Assembly: GCA_036971475.1 (NCBI GenBank)
Contig: JBAIZL010000002.1
Coordinates: 128,976,033 to 129,040,032 of the forward strand
Direction: 5' to 3'
DNA from: Prosapia bicincta
Lineage: Eukaryota; Arthropoda; Insecta; Hemiptera; Cercopidae
DNA length: 64,000 nt
Made by a program: the position numbers and the translations under genes. Positions within the stretch are counted from its first letter, which is position 1, and each line of letters begins with the position of its first letter. Below the pieces are notes generated by a model. The model saw nothing but the letters and a program-made list of their open reading frames with translations, searched no databases and was not told the DNA's origin. Positions 52,701-62,431 of the stretch are shown here, in pieces.

Positions 52701-55700
52701 GTGAGCATCTTTTCAATAAGATATGTATCCTATATAAACAATCTGTCTAGCAAGACTAGCCAAGATGAGTTAGTTGGGAGTACTTGGTTTGTCGGGAGCA
52801 AAAACAAAAATATGTAACGAACACACATATGCCAAGAGTTTGTATAAACTATAATAAGTTAATATAACTACTTTCCACTTTTGGTCTGTAATGAAGGTCA
52901 GGCCCACGTTAACGTGGTCTGTATGGAAAGAACGAATTCTTACCGCCGATCCCTCGTGAAAAACCAAACGGCGCATATATGTGCTGCTCGGTAGTGAACG
53001 TGTTAAACCCACTTTTAATTATTTATATCCTTTTTGAAAATGTTTTACAATGACTCAGAATCTTTTCCTTATATATACAGTAAACTCTCGATTATCCGTG
53101 GGCGGATTAACCTGTTTGCGGATTATCCGGGGTCTGCCATTGTTTTATAATTATTCCAATCAGATTCATGTGTTTAAATTTCCAAACGGTGAATTACGAC
53201 GTAAATATGTATAAGGCTTAATAGAAGTTAAGATGAAGGGAATAGATATGTAAATATGTACGTACTAATTTTTACATTGAAAGGGAAGCATCCCGACGCG
53301 GGCCAGAGAAATAAAAGGGGCGAGCAGACTACTGTATATAAGAGACAATGACAAAATGCTTGGACACCCGAAAACCTAATGTGTATCATAAGATTGTAAA
53401 CAAATGTCAGCTAATCTCGGCTATAAATAGTCTAGGACGTGACATATGCATTATCCATGTCTGTCATATACATTATCAATCTTTATGGCTTTGTGACACA
53501 AGTAGACACTGTGCGACAAAATGGTCCTCAAGAAACTTAGATCGCACATTAAAGCTAAATCAATGCTCACAAAAAAACAGACGAAAGTGACAGATTTTTT
53601 GTTAAAAAGTGAAAGTATTATGTGTAGAGAAAATTACATATGTACATACATACTTACTTTTGACATACATGTTATAATCCGTCAAATACATCGACATTTT
53701 AAATTATTTTCTGTATTTATTTTGTCCTCTGAAGATTATTTGTGAATTGCATTAACCGGGGTGATTATTTGTGTAACTTATGGTATAATAATCAATTATC
53801 GATCGTTTTGCGTATTCTTTGTTCATAGCGGATTATCCGGGGAATTCATTATCCTGCATTGCCGGGCAACCCTATTCCACGGATAATCGGGAGTTTACTG
53901 TATATATATCTTTTTTTCTGAGACAAATAATATGTTTATACTAGAGCCTTGAAAATTGTTTCTGTTATTAAATATTTTCATCTATATTCTGCCAAATATA
54001 ATATCTTAAATGTTATTCTGATAGCCATAACATAACACTACAGAAGCTTTGAAATTTGTTTCTATCTTAAGTGTTATTCTAATAGTCATAACACTACAGA
54101 AGCTTTGAAATTTGTTTGTTACAAATATTTGATATTTATTATGTCAAGGGTGATTTTAATTTAATATAATTTAACATAGTGAACTATTTATTCTGAAAAT
54201 ATTACTAACATAGTATTGAACATTAAAGGATTCTTTTCAGTCAAAATGGTCCACATCGGTTGTAAAAAAGAAAAAAAATAGAACAAATAGTACAACAAAA
54301 GCTGATGGAACTGTGAATAACCATGTTGGTGGCAGTAGAGGAGATGGGGAGGATTGGGACTCGCCACAGGGAGAAGAAGGAGTGACTCCAACCGGTGGTC
54401 GTGGGAGGGGTGGACCAGGTCGAGAACAAGATCGAGAACGACCGAGACAGAGAGGAGGCGGTCCTCCTCGTATGCGGGGACGAGGTGGCCAAATGGACAA
54501 CAGGAGTTGTAAGTAGTTAGATATTTTCGTATTGTGACTAACATAGTCTAATATAGGGTGATTCATATACACCTCATGATTTTCAATTTAAGTTTATTTT
54601 AAGAAGAAAAATACAAATGACGTGTTATTGTGCTCTATATGTACAGAATATCAGGGAGAGTGATTGGTAGTTAAAGGTTGTGTTGAAAGAGCATTGTGTT
54701 GTCAATACTGTTTATTTTGCATGTAATATTGTCCATCAGATCATCTAAAATCCAAGGCTGTAGAGTGTAGACTCTTCCCTTTAGATAACCCTAAAGAAAG
54801 AAGTCTGATATAGTCAGGTCCGGTGATCTTGGAGGCCACAAATTTCTGGAAGTTATGTGGTCTCCAAAGTAACTTTGGACAAGTCAGATTCTGGCCAGTT
54901 TCACTCACAAGATGTCCTGTTGTTTCCAACTTGTGTACCATTTGCAGTATTGTGTTCTTGTCTAGACGTTTACGAACACCAAATTCCCTCTGACAAAGAG
55001 CATACTCTTTTTCAATAACATGCTCTTCATAAACAACAAAGCAATAAATTTACTAAAAAAACGAAACGTGAATGACGAAACAATAAACTGATTCGAACAA
55101 ACGAAATCTGAAAGAAGAAGCAATAAACTGTCTAGATCAAACGACAATGTACAACTGCAAGTCACAACTCCAGCTGTGCTATCTGTTGACAAATGCCTAC
55201 AGCTCCGGCGCGACATGCAGCACCATCTGTGGACAAATGCGCAACATGCAATCGAAACTCCAAGCCTCCATGCGTCATTTGATAGGCAAATGAAACCTTT
55301 CAGCGTATTCTTATTCAAATAATGGACTAATGAAAACCATGAGTTTTATATGAATCACTCTATACTTCTGTTAACAAGCAATGTAAGTTTTTTAGATTGT
55401 ATTGGCTATTATGTAACGAAAGATAAGAAATACAGTTTTTATTGTTTTTTAAAACATATTTTATGCAGTACATTTGCTTGAACTAATTTTTTTAATGAGG
55501 AATATTTCTACAAAAGAAAAAAAAATGTTTTTTGTAAAAAATTATAATATAAAATTCATCCCAATGTTACACATTTTTTTTCTAGAGCATTGCTTTTATG
55601 TTGTGTCAGTAACTTTCAAGTTCTATTAAATTCTATTTGATTTTGATGTGTACCTCTTATAGTAGGTTCACAAATGTTGTCTGTTATCCTTTTCTGTTCC

Positions 55701-58700
55701 TTTGTTACGCCTGGGTAGTAGCAGGAAACACTTCTGTTCATCCTGGTTAAGAGCAGATTAGTGTTACAAGGAGGTATAATATGTAGACACCTCATTATGA
55801 CCTTGTACTCTCGTTGCCATAATACCCTCTATGTTCTTCCAGTGGTTTTGTGTTGCCACTATAAACTACTTCATTTATTTACCAATTGCTGTTTACAGGC
55901 TAGGCCAGCTAGTCATGAATGTCATCATTGTTTGATTGATTTTTTTGCCTCTGGAGAGTTTATTTTCTGATATGTCACACACAAGACTAGATGTCTGCGC
56001 TTTCTGAAGGATATTTATCACTTCCCGAAACTTGTAGCATAAATAAAAAAAGATATTAAAGGCCCATTTAACTTCCATCAGACATCTAAACATAAAAAGA
56101 ATGCTTCAGTAGTTTTTATGACAACTGGAGTGAGAAGCTCAGATTAGGTTTTACTCAATGTCGGTAATTAGATGATGTTTGTTAGTAGTTTTTTTTACAA
56201 TTAGTGTATTCTTGTGTACGTAAAAAATAAGCAATTATAGTGAGAGCCTAGAATTCGAAGCAAACCTCAAACCGTTAACTTTTAATTTGTTTTGACTAGT
56301 TATGACTATACATAATAATCAATTACAAACAATAAACTAATTAAGAGTCGAAATAATGAATAAAAAAATTGCATCTGCATAAAAATATAATATTTAGTGC
56401 TTTATAAGTGAGAATATTTTTGTAGCGAAATACAACTCAATCGACTCGAGGAATTTAATTCGTACCCACTATTATCTATGGTTCACATGTAATAAATGGG
56501 TTAACACATATTTTCCAGGCGACAACAGTCATGTTAGCTTATTGCTTTAAATCAACAAAAAGAGTCCTTGAATACACAAAGGAGGCTATTTGCAAAAACT
56601 AATCCTGTAATTATGCTTGCTACGACAGTCTTGTCTATTAGATATCCCAAAAGCTACTTCAGTGTTTGGTCTATATCAATCAGATGTGTCTATGATATCT
56701 ATCTTTTCTCTGCACTTCCAAATACAGTACTCTCGATAATTCGAGGTAAATTAGACAGAGACCCACCCCCTCGGATTACTGAAAAACTCAGACTACATGG
56801 AAATATGTTCCTGTACTTTAGAAAAAATGAAGAGTTTCAAAGAACCTCAATACTATAATTAAGGATACACAAAATAGGTTTATAGAATTTTATATGAACA
56901 TTTCTTGAAAGCCCAATTTCCTTTGCATACAATATTGATATAAATATTTCTTGGAAGCCCGAGTCATTTCCTTTGTATACTGTCTTGATATGAACATTTT
57001 TTGGCAACTCGAATTATCATTTTCTTCCAAGTAGATAAGAAAGACTCTAATAGAAAATTCTTTCAAGTAGATAAGAAAGACTCAAATAGAAATAGGCTCA
57101 AAACTAACTGAAGCTCAAAAAATCGGGACACGGGAATTTCGAGATTTTACTGTATTTGATTACAGTTATACTTTTTTTTAATCTCTTGAATTTTGTAGTC
57201 CATAACGTTCGGTGAACTTAATTAATCACTTTTACATTAGTTTATGACTATTTGAACTTTAAATTTTGTAAAAACTTACTGAGACAGAATGTTTTTGACT
57301 ACTCCATGGCGATCTTCTTCGTTGATAAGTTAAGCAGCGACAGTTTTATATTGCCATAACCTATCAACTCCAAGCAGAAGACACTGACGAAGATTGCCAC
57401 GGAGCAATCGAAAACGTTCTGTCTAAGTGAGTTTTTACAAAATTTAAAGTTTTTTTTTAAAGTGAACCTACCATCAATTTACATTTATAGAATAGCTTTC
57501 TCGTGTTAGCTTGCCTGTATACTCATTCCCATTAATGCTAGACTAAGCTGATATAAAACTATAGGTTCTCAATCTTTCTGGCTCTGTGACCCACTTTAGA
57601 CATCATGTTGGGTGAATGTTCCTCCCTTCCCCTTGCCTTATATGATCAATGTACGTAGAACAATTAAAATATGTAACTGAAGCTATTAGCTTGAATTTTT
57701 AGGTAATTCTATTTATAATTCAAATATTTTTCTTGATTTATTTTTGAAGTCAAAGAATCATTAAGTTAAATAAAAATCTGCTAAGGTGTATTATAAAGTA
57801 TTATCATTAATTTTTGTTTATGTGACTACATCACAGAAACATTTTGTGCAAGTAATTTTCTAGTTAATTTTATGTTTGTCTATGCTCCTGTTATTTATAC
57901 CTATAATGTTTTTTAACATTTAGTAAAATATGTTTTTTTTATAATTGGTTTGAGTACAAAATGAATTACTGTACTAGAGACAAAGAAAGACTATGATGAA
58001 ACCTGTTTGACAGTGTCTTAAATCTAATATTGGGATAAATCAGTGTAAAAATAATAATATTTTCACATTTATTATTGTCATTAGGTGTGTAAAACTGGGA
58101 AGTACTTTCAGTTTTTATAAATTGCTTTTAATATTTTACCTTAAAAATCTTCATCGTTTTAAACAAATATACAAAAAAAACTCAACAAAACTTAGACGTA
58201 TATAAATACAATAAAGTATATATTTTGTTACAATTTTTTTTCATTTATGTTTAAATTAAGTATTTTTACAAAAAACAATTGTTCAACTGTTAAAAATGAA
58301 ATATTTCTTTTAAAGTTAATAGAAAATTATAATACAAAAATGTTAATCTATTAACCAAATCGAAAAGCATAAATTTGTGTTATAAAAATTGTTTCTTCAA
58401 AAGAAGTAAGGTATATTTTAATACATTGGTTGTGAGTTTTTTTGTTAGAATTACAAAATTAGTATTTGATCCAAAAAAATTATAATACGGGGTTTAATCC
58501 ATCTGTGCACGAGTTCCCTGAAAATTGGTGTTCATGTTTGAGCGCTAAACATGATTAACTAAATGTTTTTAAAAATAGCAACCAATTGTCCTTGGTACTG
58601 CTTGGCATGAGGCAAAAAGAAAGTATGCATATAATATATTACTTCAAAAATACTGTTTAAATTTTTCAAAAAAACATTTGGATTTTGAAAGAAAAATGTT

Positions 58701-61200
58701 GAATTCTGCTGTGTTGTATGTCAAATTAGACAGCTTCTTGGTTGAAAAAAAAGGCATCAATTTGAACTTAGAGGTAAGCTAATTTTATTTAAAGGCAAGA
58801 TTTTTACTAAATATAAAGATTTTCTTTGAAACTGTAGACCTAAGTACTTCGAAAATCTAAAACCTATGTTTTATATTCTTGGTGAGTATCGTAAGAAAAT
58901 TTTTAATTCCAAAGTCATAGTATAAGAAATTTTTATTTTTGTTAGATGAAGATCTTCAGTGTTCCATTAAAAAAGTTTTATTGATCTCTATATATTATTT
59001 TATTTTGATCTCTTCAAGTTATTTTGTTCAATGCATAAATAATTAGGCCACATACTTTTGTAAGTGATTTTACACACAAATAAATTAATTAAAAATTTGA
59101 ATTTGTAACAAAAGCATGGAAAAACACTGAAACATCATTTTAACAATTTTTAATACCTCTACTTTTTAAAACATGACTGAAGTTAGATTTAATAGTCACT
59201 AAATATAACTTAATGCAGACATAACTACTTCTAAAAGTAGGTTTTTATGAAAGTAATAAAAATATTAATTTTCATAGAGATGTAATCTTGTAAAAATTTT
59301 GAATTCAGGGAGAGGACGAGAGAATAAAGAAAATGAACGAAACTTGGAAGAAGGCTATGGCAATGAGAGAAATTCAGGAGGTAGGAGAGGAGACAGGTCT
59401 GGACGGATGTCAAATGGACCGGGCAGGTCTGGCAGAGGAGGCCGAGGTGGAAGATTAGGGCCCAGAACATTCCAAAGTAGAGATAAACCTAATCAAGGGT
59501 TTCCCAGATCAATTGACACGTGGAATAATCCCTCAACAGAAGAAAATTCTGGAGACAAAATGGGTATGTTAACCTTTTCACAATGTTTTTGTAATTATGT
59601 TTATTGTTTGGTAATCTTATTTTGTTTGTATGTAGTGGCTGTTTTAATAGTATTATTTAATATAATCATAAGTTTTAACCTTAGTAATTTACATTTTAAC
59701 GACATTGTTGCCTTTATCAGTGACTAACAATTGTGCAAACAATTTCTAATAGTCGCTGATGAACACAACTTTATTATGACTAGATTGGATAAAGCTAAAA
59801 GTTTTACTGAGACCGAATGATTTTGTTTCTGTTTTACAATTTCTACTGTATATTGATCTCACGAGCCAAACTGAAAAGTAACATATTTTTTTTGTTTATA
59901 GTTTGGGTTGAGCAATAAAAAATATTTGTATTTTAACAGGATTTGGATAAGATAATTTTTACTCACTTTTGAGTTAGAATATGTTCAGTTTTGATGTTTA
60001 TCTGGGAGCTCTTACTACCACATAAAGGGAATATTGTAGTAAAAATAGCATTTTTTTGTAATAAGATAGATCAAACATTTTCTTTAGTAATAGTTGCTAT
60101 AGTTGTTACTATTAATGTATTCAGTATTGTATTTATTCATTTTATTTTTACAATTTCCCCAAATTCTTCATCATTGACTGCAATAAGATAGGTGCTCTCA
60201 GTTTAATAATTGTTTTGTATTAAAACTTCTATGACTGTAGAGCTAAGCTATATTCTCTGTTGATCTCTCACGGGATATCAACTTACAGTAAAGTCTCGAT
60301 AATTTGAGGTAGATAAGACCGAGACCCCCTCGGATTACCGAAAACTCAGATTACACGGATATACGTTCTTGTGGATTAGAAAAAATAGGTGTTTAAATGA
60401 ACAGTAATGTTATAATTAATAATACACTAATTAAGTTTATAGAACTTTATAAGAGCATTTCTTGGAAGCCTAACTTATTTTGTATTCTCTCATAATGGTT
60501 GCCTTGAATATTAGTAATGCTTTCAGAACTTGACGATTTTGCACTATTTTCTTTCTACAGCTGACATGTCAATTATAAGAGTGTTTTAATAGTATAATAG
60601 TTGTTTTTATCATAGCGTTTGATGTTACTTTGTAAGTTCTGTGAGTCCTAACCAATTAAGGTTATTTGTCAAAACAATTTAACATAATATTAATTAACAT
60701 TATGATTAAAGAAAATATGCTGAAACAAGACCACAACGGTAATTTTAATGATAACATATAATAGTCATTTGGATGGCATCAGATGAATTTACTTTAGAAA
60801 TTAAATGAATCAATTACATGCAATGAAATGTTATTAGTTAATAATATTAAGAATAATATCATAAATAACTACTATTGCAGTGTGTCTGTCTTTGTCATGA
60901 AAGGAAAAAATATGCATTATACAAGCCCAGAATATGGGTTGAGTTACATAAGCTATTAGTTTTAAAATATAATTTTAAAATAAGAATATTTTATATAATA
61001 AAAATTAAAATATGTCATTTGAAATAAATGTAATAAAATGAAGCCTTTGCAGCTACTTACTTATTGAGCTTATTCTTGCTTTGACTTTTATTTCAACTCA
61101 TCAGAAAATAATCCCAGTATTGTTTCTTTTTCATGGCATATAGAAAATTGGGATGATAGCAAAGAAGATTGGGACAGAGATCCTAAAGGTCCAGCAAATG
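43640..61200 (+). CDS. lig: lingerer (UBAP2/UBAP2L-like UBA and RGG protein), 5' part of gene, six coding exons
   Basis: Joined exons 43640-43765, 48003-48083, 50214-50318, 54241-54508, 59309-59563 and 61144-61200 give 297 complete codons without a stop; the gene continues past the window. Lingerer and vertebrate UBAP2L are cytoplasmic RNA-associated proteins linked to stress granules and translation; in flies lig affects copulation behaviour and growth. Visible parts: a basic Pro/Lys N-terminus (1-42), a UBA-type domain (about 45-104, with DEVITALFDCDNDTNRAVNYL), the KKKKNR motif (about 112-117), an RG/RGG-rich region (about 130-255) and an acidic-aromatic patch (ENWDDSKEDWDRD, 279-291) that in the family leads to the downstream conserved domain. 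All introns obey GT-AG; exon phases are 0,0,0,1,1,1. The ATG at 43640 is chosen because a splice acceptor lies 38 bases upstream and MSTATR fits the family. Introns are 2-5 kb and full of transposons. The 3' exons are missing. Confidence 0.9.
44281..44370 (-). mobile_element. Retroelement terminal-repeat fragment, hammerhead-like (family G), in lig intron 1
   Basis: On the minus strand GCTTGATGAGGACAACAAAT, then TAGTTGACAAAACGTTGCAC. TTGATGA, a CAAC/GTTG stem and CAAAACG resemble a hammerhead box, stem II and GAAAC with several substitutions. Decayed; the assignment to a PLE family is inference. Confidence 0.4.
44751..44895. mobile_element. Inverted pair of PLE family A terminal repeats, in lig intron 1
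   Basis: A minus copy (44751-44792: stem I UGAG/CUCA, box UUGACAA, GAAACGGCCGUC) faces a plus copy (about 44815-44895: TTGACAATGAGACACATCTC, CCGAAACTGTG, tail AAGTAAATGCTACCATAGGC). The minus copy has a perfect stem III (ACG-GC-CGU) and C at the cleavage position. No coding part is attached. Confidence 0.75.
44896..47051. other. lig intron 1, unannotated part
   Basis: AT-rich. The frame at 46180-46482 has no recognisable features. No conserved element identified. Confidence 0.4.
47056..47815. mobile_element. piggyBac-like non-autonomous element, family 2, copy 1 (decayed right end)
   Basis: Left end TTAA|CACGTTCACAACCG, related to the ends of the element at 52228-53002. Shared interior blocks lie in opposite orientation: AACAAGCAAACGG, GGAGGAATAAAAGTAACAAG versus CTTGTTACTTTTATTCCTC, and GACCGCGTTAATGTGGGTCC versus GGCCCACGTTAACGTGGTCT. 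The right terminus has diverged, so the end is approximate. No transposase. Confidence 0.65.
48003..48083 (+). CDS. lig: lig coding exon 2
   Basis: Codes 27 residues (43-69), PTAEQMRIAEIMD...NDKIKQ, the lead-in helix to the UBA domain. Acceptor TTAAAATTTCAG, donor CAG|GTGCGT. Phase 0 at both ends, 81 bases. Confidence 0.92.
48814..48900 (+). mobile_element. pogo-like terminal repeat (one end), lig intron 2
   Basis: TA|CAGTTGAGCGTCGAAAATCC, then GATCATTTGGGACCGGGACT and CTCCGG, resembles the left terminal repeat of pogo/Tigger-like elements (cf. CAGTAAACTCTCGATTATCC at 53078). The opposite end was not found. Confidence 0.5.
50214..50318 (+). CDS. lig: lig coding exon 3 (UBA domain)
   Basis: Codes residues 70-104: VMDLTQKTEDEV, then ITALFDCDNDTNRAVNYLLE and GNL. 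The ALFDCDND-NRAVNYLLEG string is the UBA signature of lingerer/UBAP2L. Acceptor TTTTTGTGCAG. Donor TTG|GTTGGT is weak; a better-looking GTATTA four bases later would put exon 4 into a frame that stops, so the upstream donor is chosen. Confidence 0.9.
50319..52223. other. lig intron 3, unannotated part
   Basis: AT-rich and without recognisable genes or repeats up to the piggyBac-like element at 52228. Just before it, in intron 2 near 49803-49862, is a short tandem repeat (GGTTACAATAAGCGTTATT-like, two to three units). Confidence 0.4.
52228..53002. mobile_element. piggyBac-like non-autonomous element, family 2, copy 2
   Basis: Terminal inverted repeats CACGTTCGCTACCG (left) and CGGTAGTGAACGTG (right) lie exactly inside TTAA on both sides (52224-52227, 53003-53006). 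775 bp. A frame of 108 codons (52288-52614) has no transposase motif I can name; it may be a relic of the coding part. Confidence 0.85.
53078..53900. mobile_element. pogo-like element (Tc1/mariner superfamily), 823 bp
   Basis: Terminal inverted repeats CAGTAAACTCTCGATTATCC and its reverse (ATAATCGGGAGTTTACTG), flanked by TA on both sides, with subterminal repeats of CGGATTATCCGGGG. A + strand remnant (about 53521-53620) 'AKSMLTKKQTKVTDFLLK' resembles the C-terminal tail of pogo/Tigger transposases (a QTKITDFF-type end). An internal deletion derivative; no catalytic core remains. Confidence 0.82.
53960..54117. repeat. Short imperfect tandem repeat
   Basis: The block TGTTATTCT(A/G)ATAG(C/T)CATAAC then ACTACAGAAGCTTTGAAATT occurs twice (about 54010-54062 and 54071-54114). 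Confidence 0.8.
54241..54508 (+). CDS. lig: lig coding exon 4 (KKKKNR and RG-rich)
   Basis: Starts directly after ATTCTTTTCAG. Codes residues 105-193: SKWSTSVVKKKKNR, an acidic-polar stretch (GDGEDWDSPQGEEG), then an Arg/Gly/Pro-rich run (GGRGRGGPGREQDRERPRQR, GGGPPRMRGRGGQ) ending MDNRS. Such RG runs are targets of arginine methylation and bind RNA (family knowledge). Donor AGTT|GTAAGT; one base carries over (phase 1). Confidence 0.92.
54553..55363 (-). mobile_element. mariner-like element, internally deleted, in lig intron 4
   Basis: Terminal inverted repeats TAGGGTGATTCATATACACC and the reverse of AACTCATGGTTTTC-type sequence ending TATGAATCACTCTA, with TA on each side. On the minus strand two transposase pieces remain: an N-terminal helix-turn-helix part (EKEYALCQREFGVRKRLDKN, then TILQMVHKLETTGHLVSETG) and a C-terminal WPPRSPDLT...DFFL.GYLKGRVYTLQPW piece, the hallmark of insect mariner-type transposases. 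The catalytic centre between them has been deleted and the join is frameshifted. Non-autonomous. Confidence 0.8.
55364..56722. other. lig intron 4, unannotated part
   Basis: AT-rich, no recognisable genes. The frames at 55761-55970 and 55893-56093 are featureless. Confidence 0.4.
56725..57152. mobile_element. pogo-like non-autonomous element, family 2, copy 1
   Basis: Left CAGTACTCTCGATAATTCGA and right GGGAATTTCGAGATTTTACTG pair imperfectly and are flanked by TA. Subterminal CCCCCTCGGATTACTGAAAA. Related to the piece at 60286. 428 bp, no coding capacity. Confidence 0.75.
57185..57470. repeat. Inverted pair of PLE family B terminal repeats
   Basis: A minus copy (about 57185-57320) faces a plus copy (about 57345-57470). 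Shared blocks are TTCTGTCTCAGTAAG / TTCTGTCTAAGTGAG, TTTTTACAAAATTTAAAGTT, and the box-to-GAAA region. The same 3' half follows PLE coding sequence at 3711-3760. The plus copy holds an intact hammerhead; the minus copy is degraded (CAACGAAGA, AAAAAC). Confidence 0.8.
57379..57424 (+). ncRNA. Hammerhead ribozyme, type I (family B), best copy
   Basis: Stem I AGACA (57379-57383) with TGTCT (57420-57424), five perfect pairs. Box CTGACGA (57384-57390). One extra A (57391). Stem II GATTGC (57392-57397) with GCAATC (57404-57409), six perfect pairs around CACGGA. GAAA (57410-57413). Stem III of two A-U pairs closed by CG, then C at 57419 as cleavage base. Every invariant hammerhead residue is present, so self-cleavage in RNA from the + strand is likely. 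As it sits in intron 4 of lig in the sense orientation, it could in principle cut the lig pre-mRNA intron. Confidence 0.82.
57471..59308. other. lig intron 4, unannotated 3' part
   Basis: Very AT-rich, no recognisable genes or repeats. Confidence 0.4.
59309..59563 (+). CDS. lig: lig coding exon 5 (RGG-rich)
   Basis: Acceptor TTGAATTCAG. With the carried base it codes W-RGRENKENERNLEEGYGN, then ERNSGGRRGDRSGRMSNG, GRSGRGGRGGRLGPR, and FQSRDKPNQGFPRSIDTWNN to GDKM. It has several RGG/RG motifs. The DTWNN string recurs in UBAP2-family proteins. Donor ATGG|GTATGT, phase 1. Confidence 0.9.
59790..59835 (-). mobile_element. Small fragment of family B terminal repeat
   Basis: AAAGTTTTACTGAGACCGAA followed by TGATTTTG corresponds to AAACTTACTGAGACAGAATG TTTTTG at 57278, on the minus strand. 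Outer end of the repeat only. Confidence 0.5.
60286..60600 (+). mobile_element. pogo-like non-autonomous element, family 2, copy 2 (right end unclear)
   Basis: TA|CAGTAAAGTCTCGATAATTT, GAGGTAGATAAGACCGAGAC, CCCCTCGGATTACCGAAAAC: closely like the left part of 56725-57152, including AGCATTTCTTGGAAGCC. The right terminus was not located. Confidence 0.6.
61144..61200 (+). CDS. lig: lig coding exon 6 (short)
   Basis: 57 bases after TTCATGGCATATAG. Codes ENWDDSKEDWDRDPKGPAN, matching in character the E/D/W-rich 'NW-DD---EDW' segment of the family. Donor AATG|GTATAG is modest. The next exon was not found before 64000; candidate acceptors at about 62276 and 62359 give stops or no homology. Confidence 0.75.
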
Positions 61201-61377
61201 GTATAGTAATGAACTCAGTTTTAATGTAGTAGGGAATTGGTGTTGACGGTCTTCTTCAGTATGTCTGTTATTCTTTGACACTAATTTGTTAGGTTTGGAA
61301 ACTTTTAGAGGTCTAGATACTTGTTGTGGTTACTGGTCTATTTGGTTGGGTTGTAGATTTGAGCTTAGTTTTAACTA

Positions 61378-61915
61378 GCTAAGGGCCAATTCCGATTCTC
61401 AATTTCAGGAATCGTAGATTCTAATGGTATCAAGCAATTGTCAAAACTCCATTCTCCATTGTTAAAAATGCCGATTCCGATTCTTGCTTTTAAACTATAA
61501 ATACGTAAGCGTTGTAATTTATTGGAAAAATTAATAATTATCAACTATGTCTTCATTGCTTTGAAAGAATTAAATGATTAAAGCAAATGTCGATTTGAGA
61601 TAACAAAAATATTATTTTTACTGATGCTACGACAAAGATGATCAAAACCATTTCTGGTTCGTTTCTTCGTCACGTTTATCCGATATGTTTGACATGCTTT
61701 CAGAAATTTCTGTTCATTAACAAGGTAGCCTATTACATTAAAACGGAACTTTTAAAAGACTTCTCTATATGACCGAGATTTAACTAAATTCGTTACTAAA
61801 GAATATAATGTAGTCATATATAACTTAAAATAAACAAGAATCGACTTGAGAATCGAAAATCAGCAGAAAATTTTTAGAATTGGAATTGAAAATTTTAGGA
61901 ATTGGCCCATCACTA
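61378..61915. mobile_element. Non-autonomous hAT-like element, copy 2
   Basis: 538 bp bounded by GCTAAGGGCCAATTCC and GGAATTGGCCCATCACTA, with the direct repeat GTTTTAACTA (61368-61377 and 61916-61925) at the borders as target duplication (8 bp plus chance matches). Homologous throughout to 8907-9456. No transposase. Confidence 0.8.
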
Positions 61916-61925
61916 GTTTTAACTA

Positions 61926-62427
61926 AATTATTTAATTGTATTAGTTTTGCAGTAAAAAACTTGTATATTTAAGAAAGGGTGTTAGAGGTTTTGGTGTATT
62001 ATGAAAAACATTTTAATCACATTCATTATGTATAGATTAATTGTGTGAAAATTATATGTGCTAACCTGTTTAAAGATCTAACATTTGCTACAAGTCTAAG
62101 AAATTTTACAAAATATTTATCGAGTTTATATTAACTAATTATCAAATTTAAATAATTAGTTGGTAAATTATAATTCGTAAATACCTTGCTTTTGCTTTAA
62201 AATGTTCAGCTTAATCCTACTGCTATCTCATCCTTTTATATGTGCTTTTGTGTGTTCTTTTCTCGTCAGTTTACCTCATATTCTTCTAACACATTATTTT
62301 TAGTAATGTTAAAATATTATTTTTCATTGTAATGTATTCAATTTTTACTTTTAAACAGGAAAAGGTGTTGGATAATTATTGACGCCCCTTTATATTTTAA
62401 AAATTCTCAACAAATTTACTTTTAACC
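61926..62427. other. Beyond lig exon 6, no exon identified
   Basis: AT-rich, presumably lig intron 6. Two acceptor-like strings (TTCTCGTCAG near 62267-62276 and TTTAAACAG near 62351-62359) are not followed by family-like coding sequence. Confidence 0.4.
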
Positions 62428-62431
62428 TTAA

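Noticed and set aside
54188..54572. Pro/Ser-rich minus-strand frames over 83-118 codons
   Set aside because: Antisense shadows of the RG-rich lig exon 4.
59757..59830. CTGATGA at 59757 as another hammerhead
   Set aside because: No GAAA or pairing stems follow at the right distance.
62260..62400. Next lig exon after acceptor-like TTCTCGTCAG or TTTAAACAG
   Set aside because: In the required phase the reading frame stops within a few codons or shows no family-like residues.
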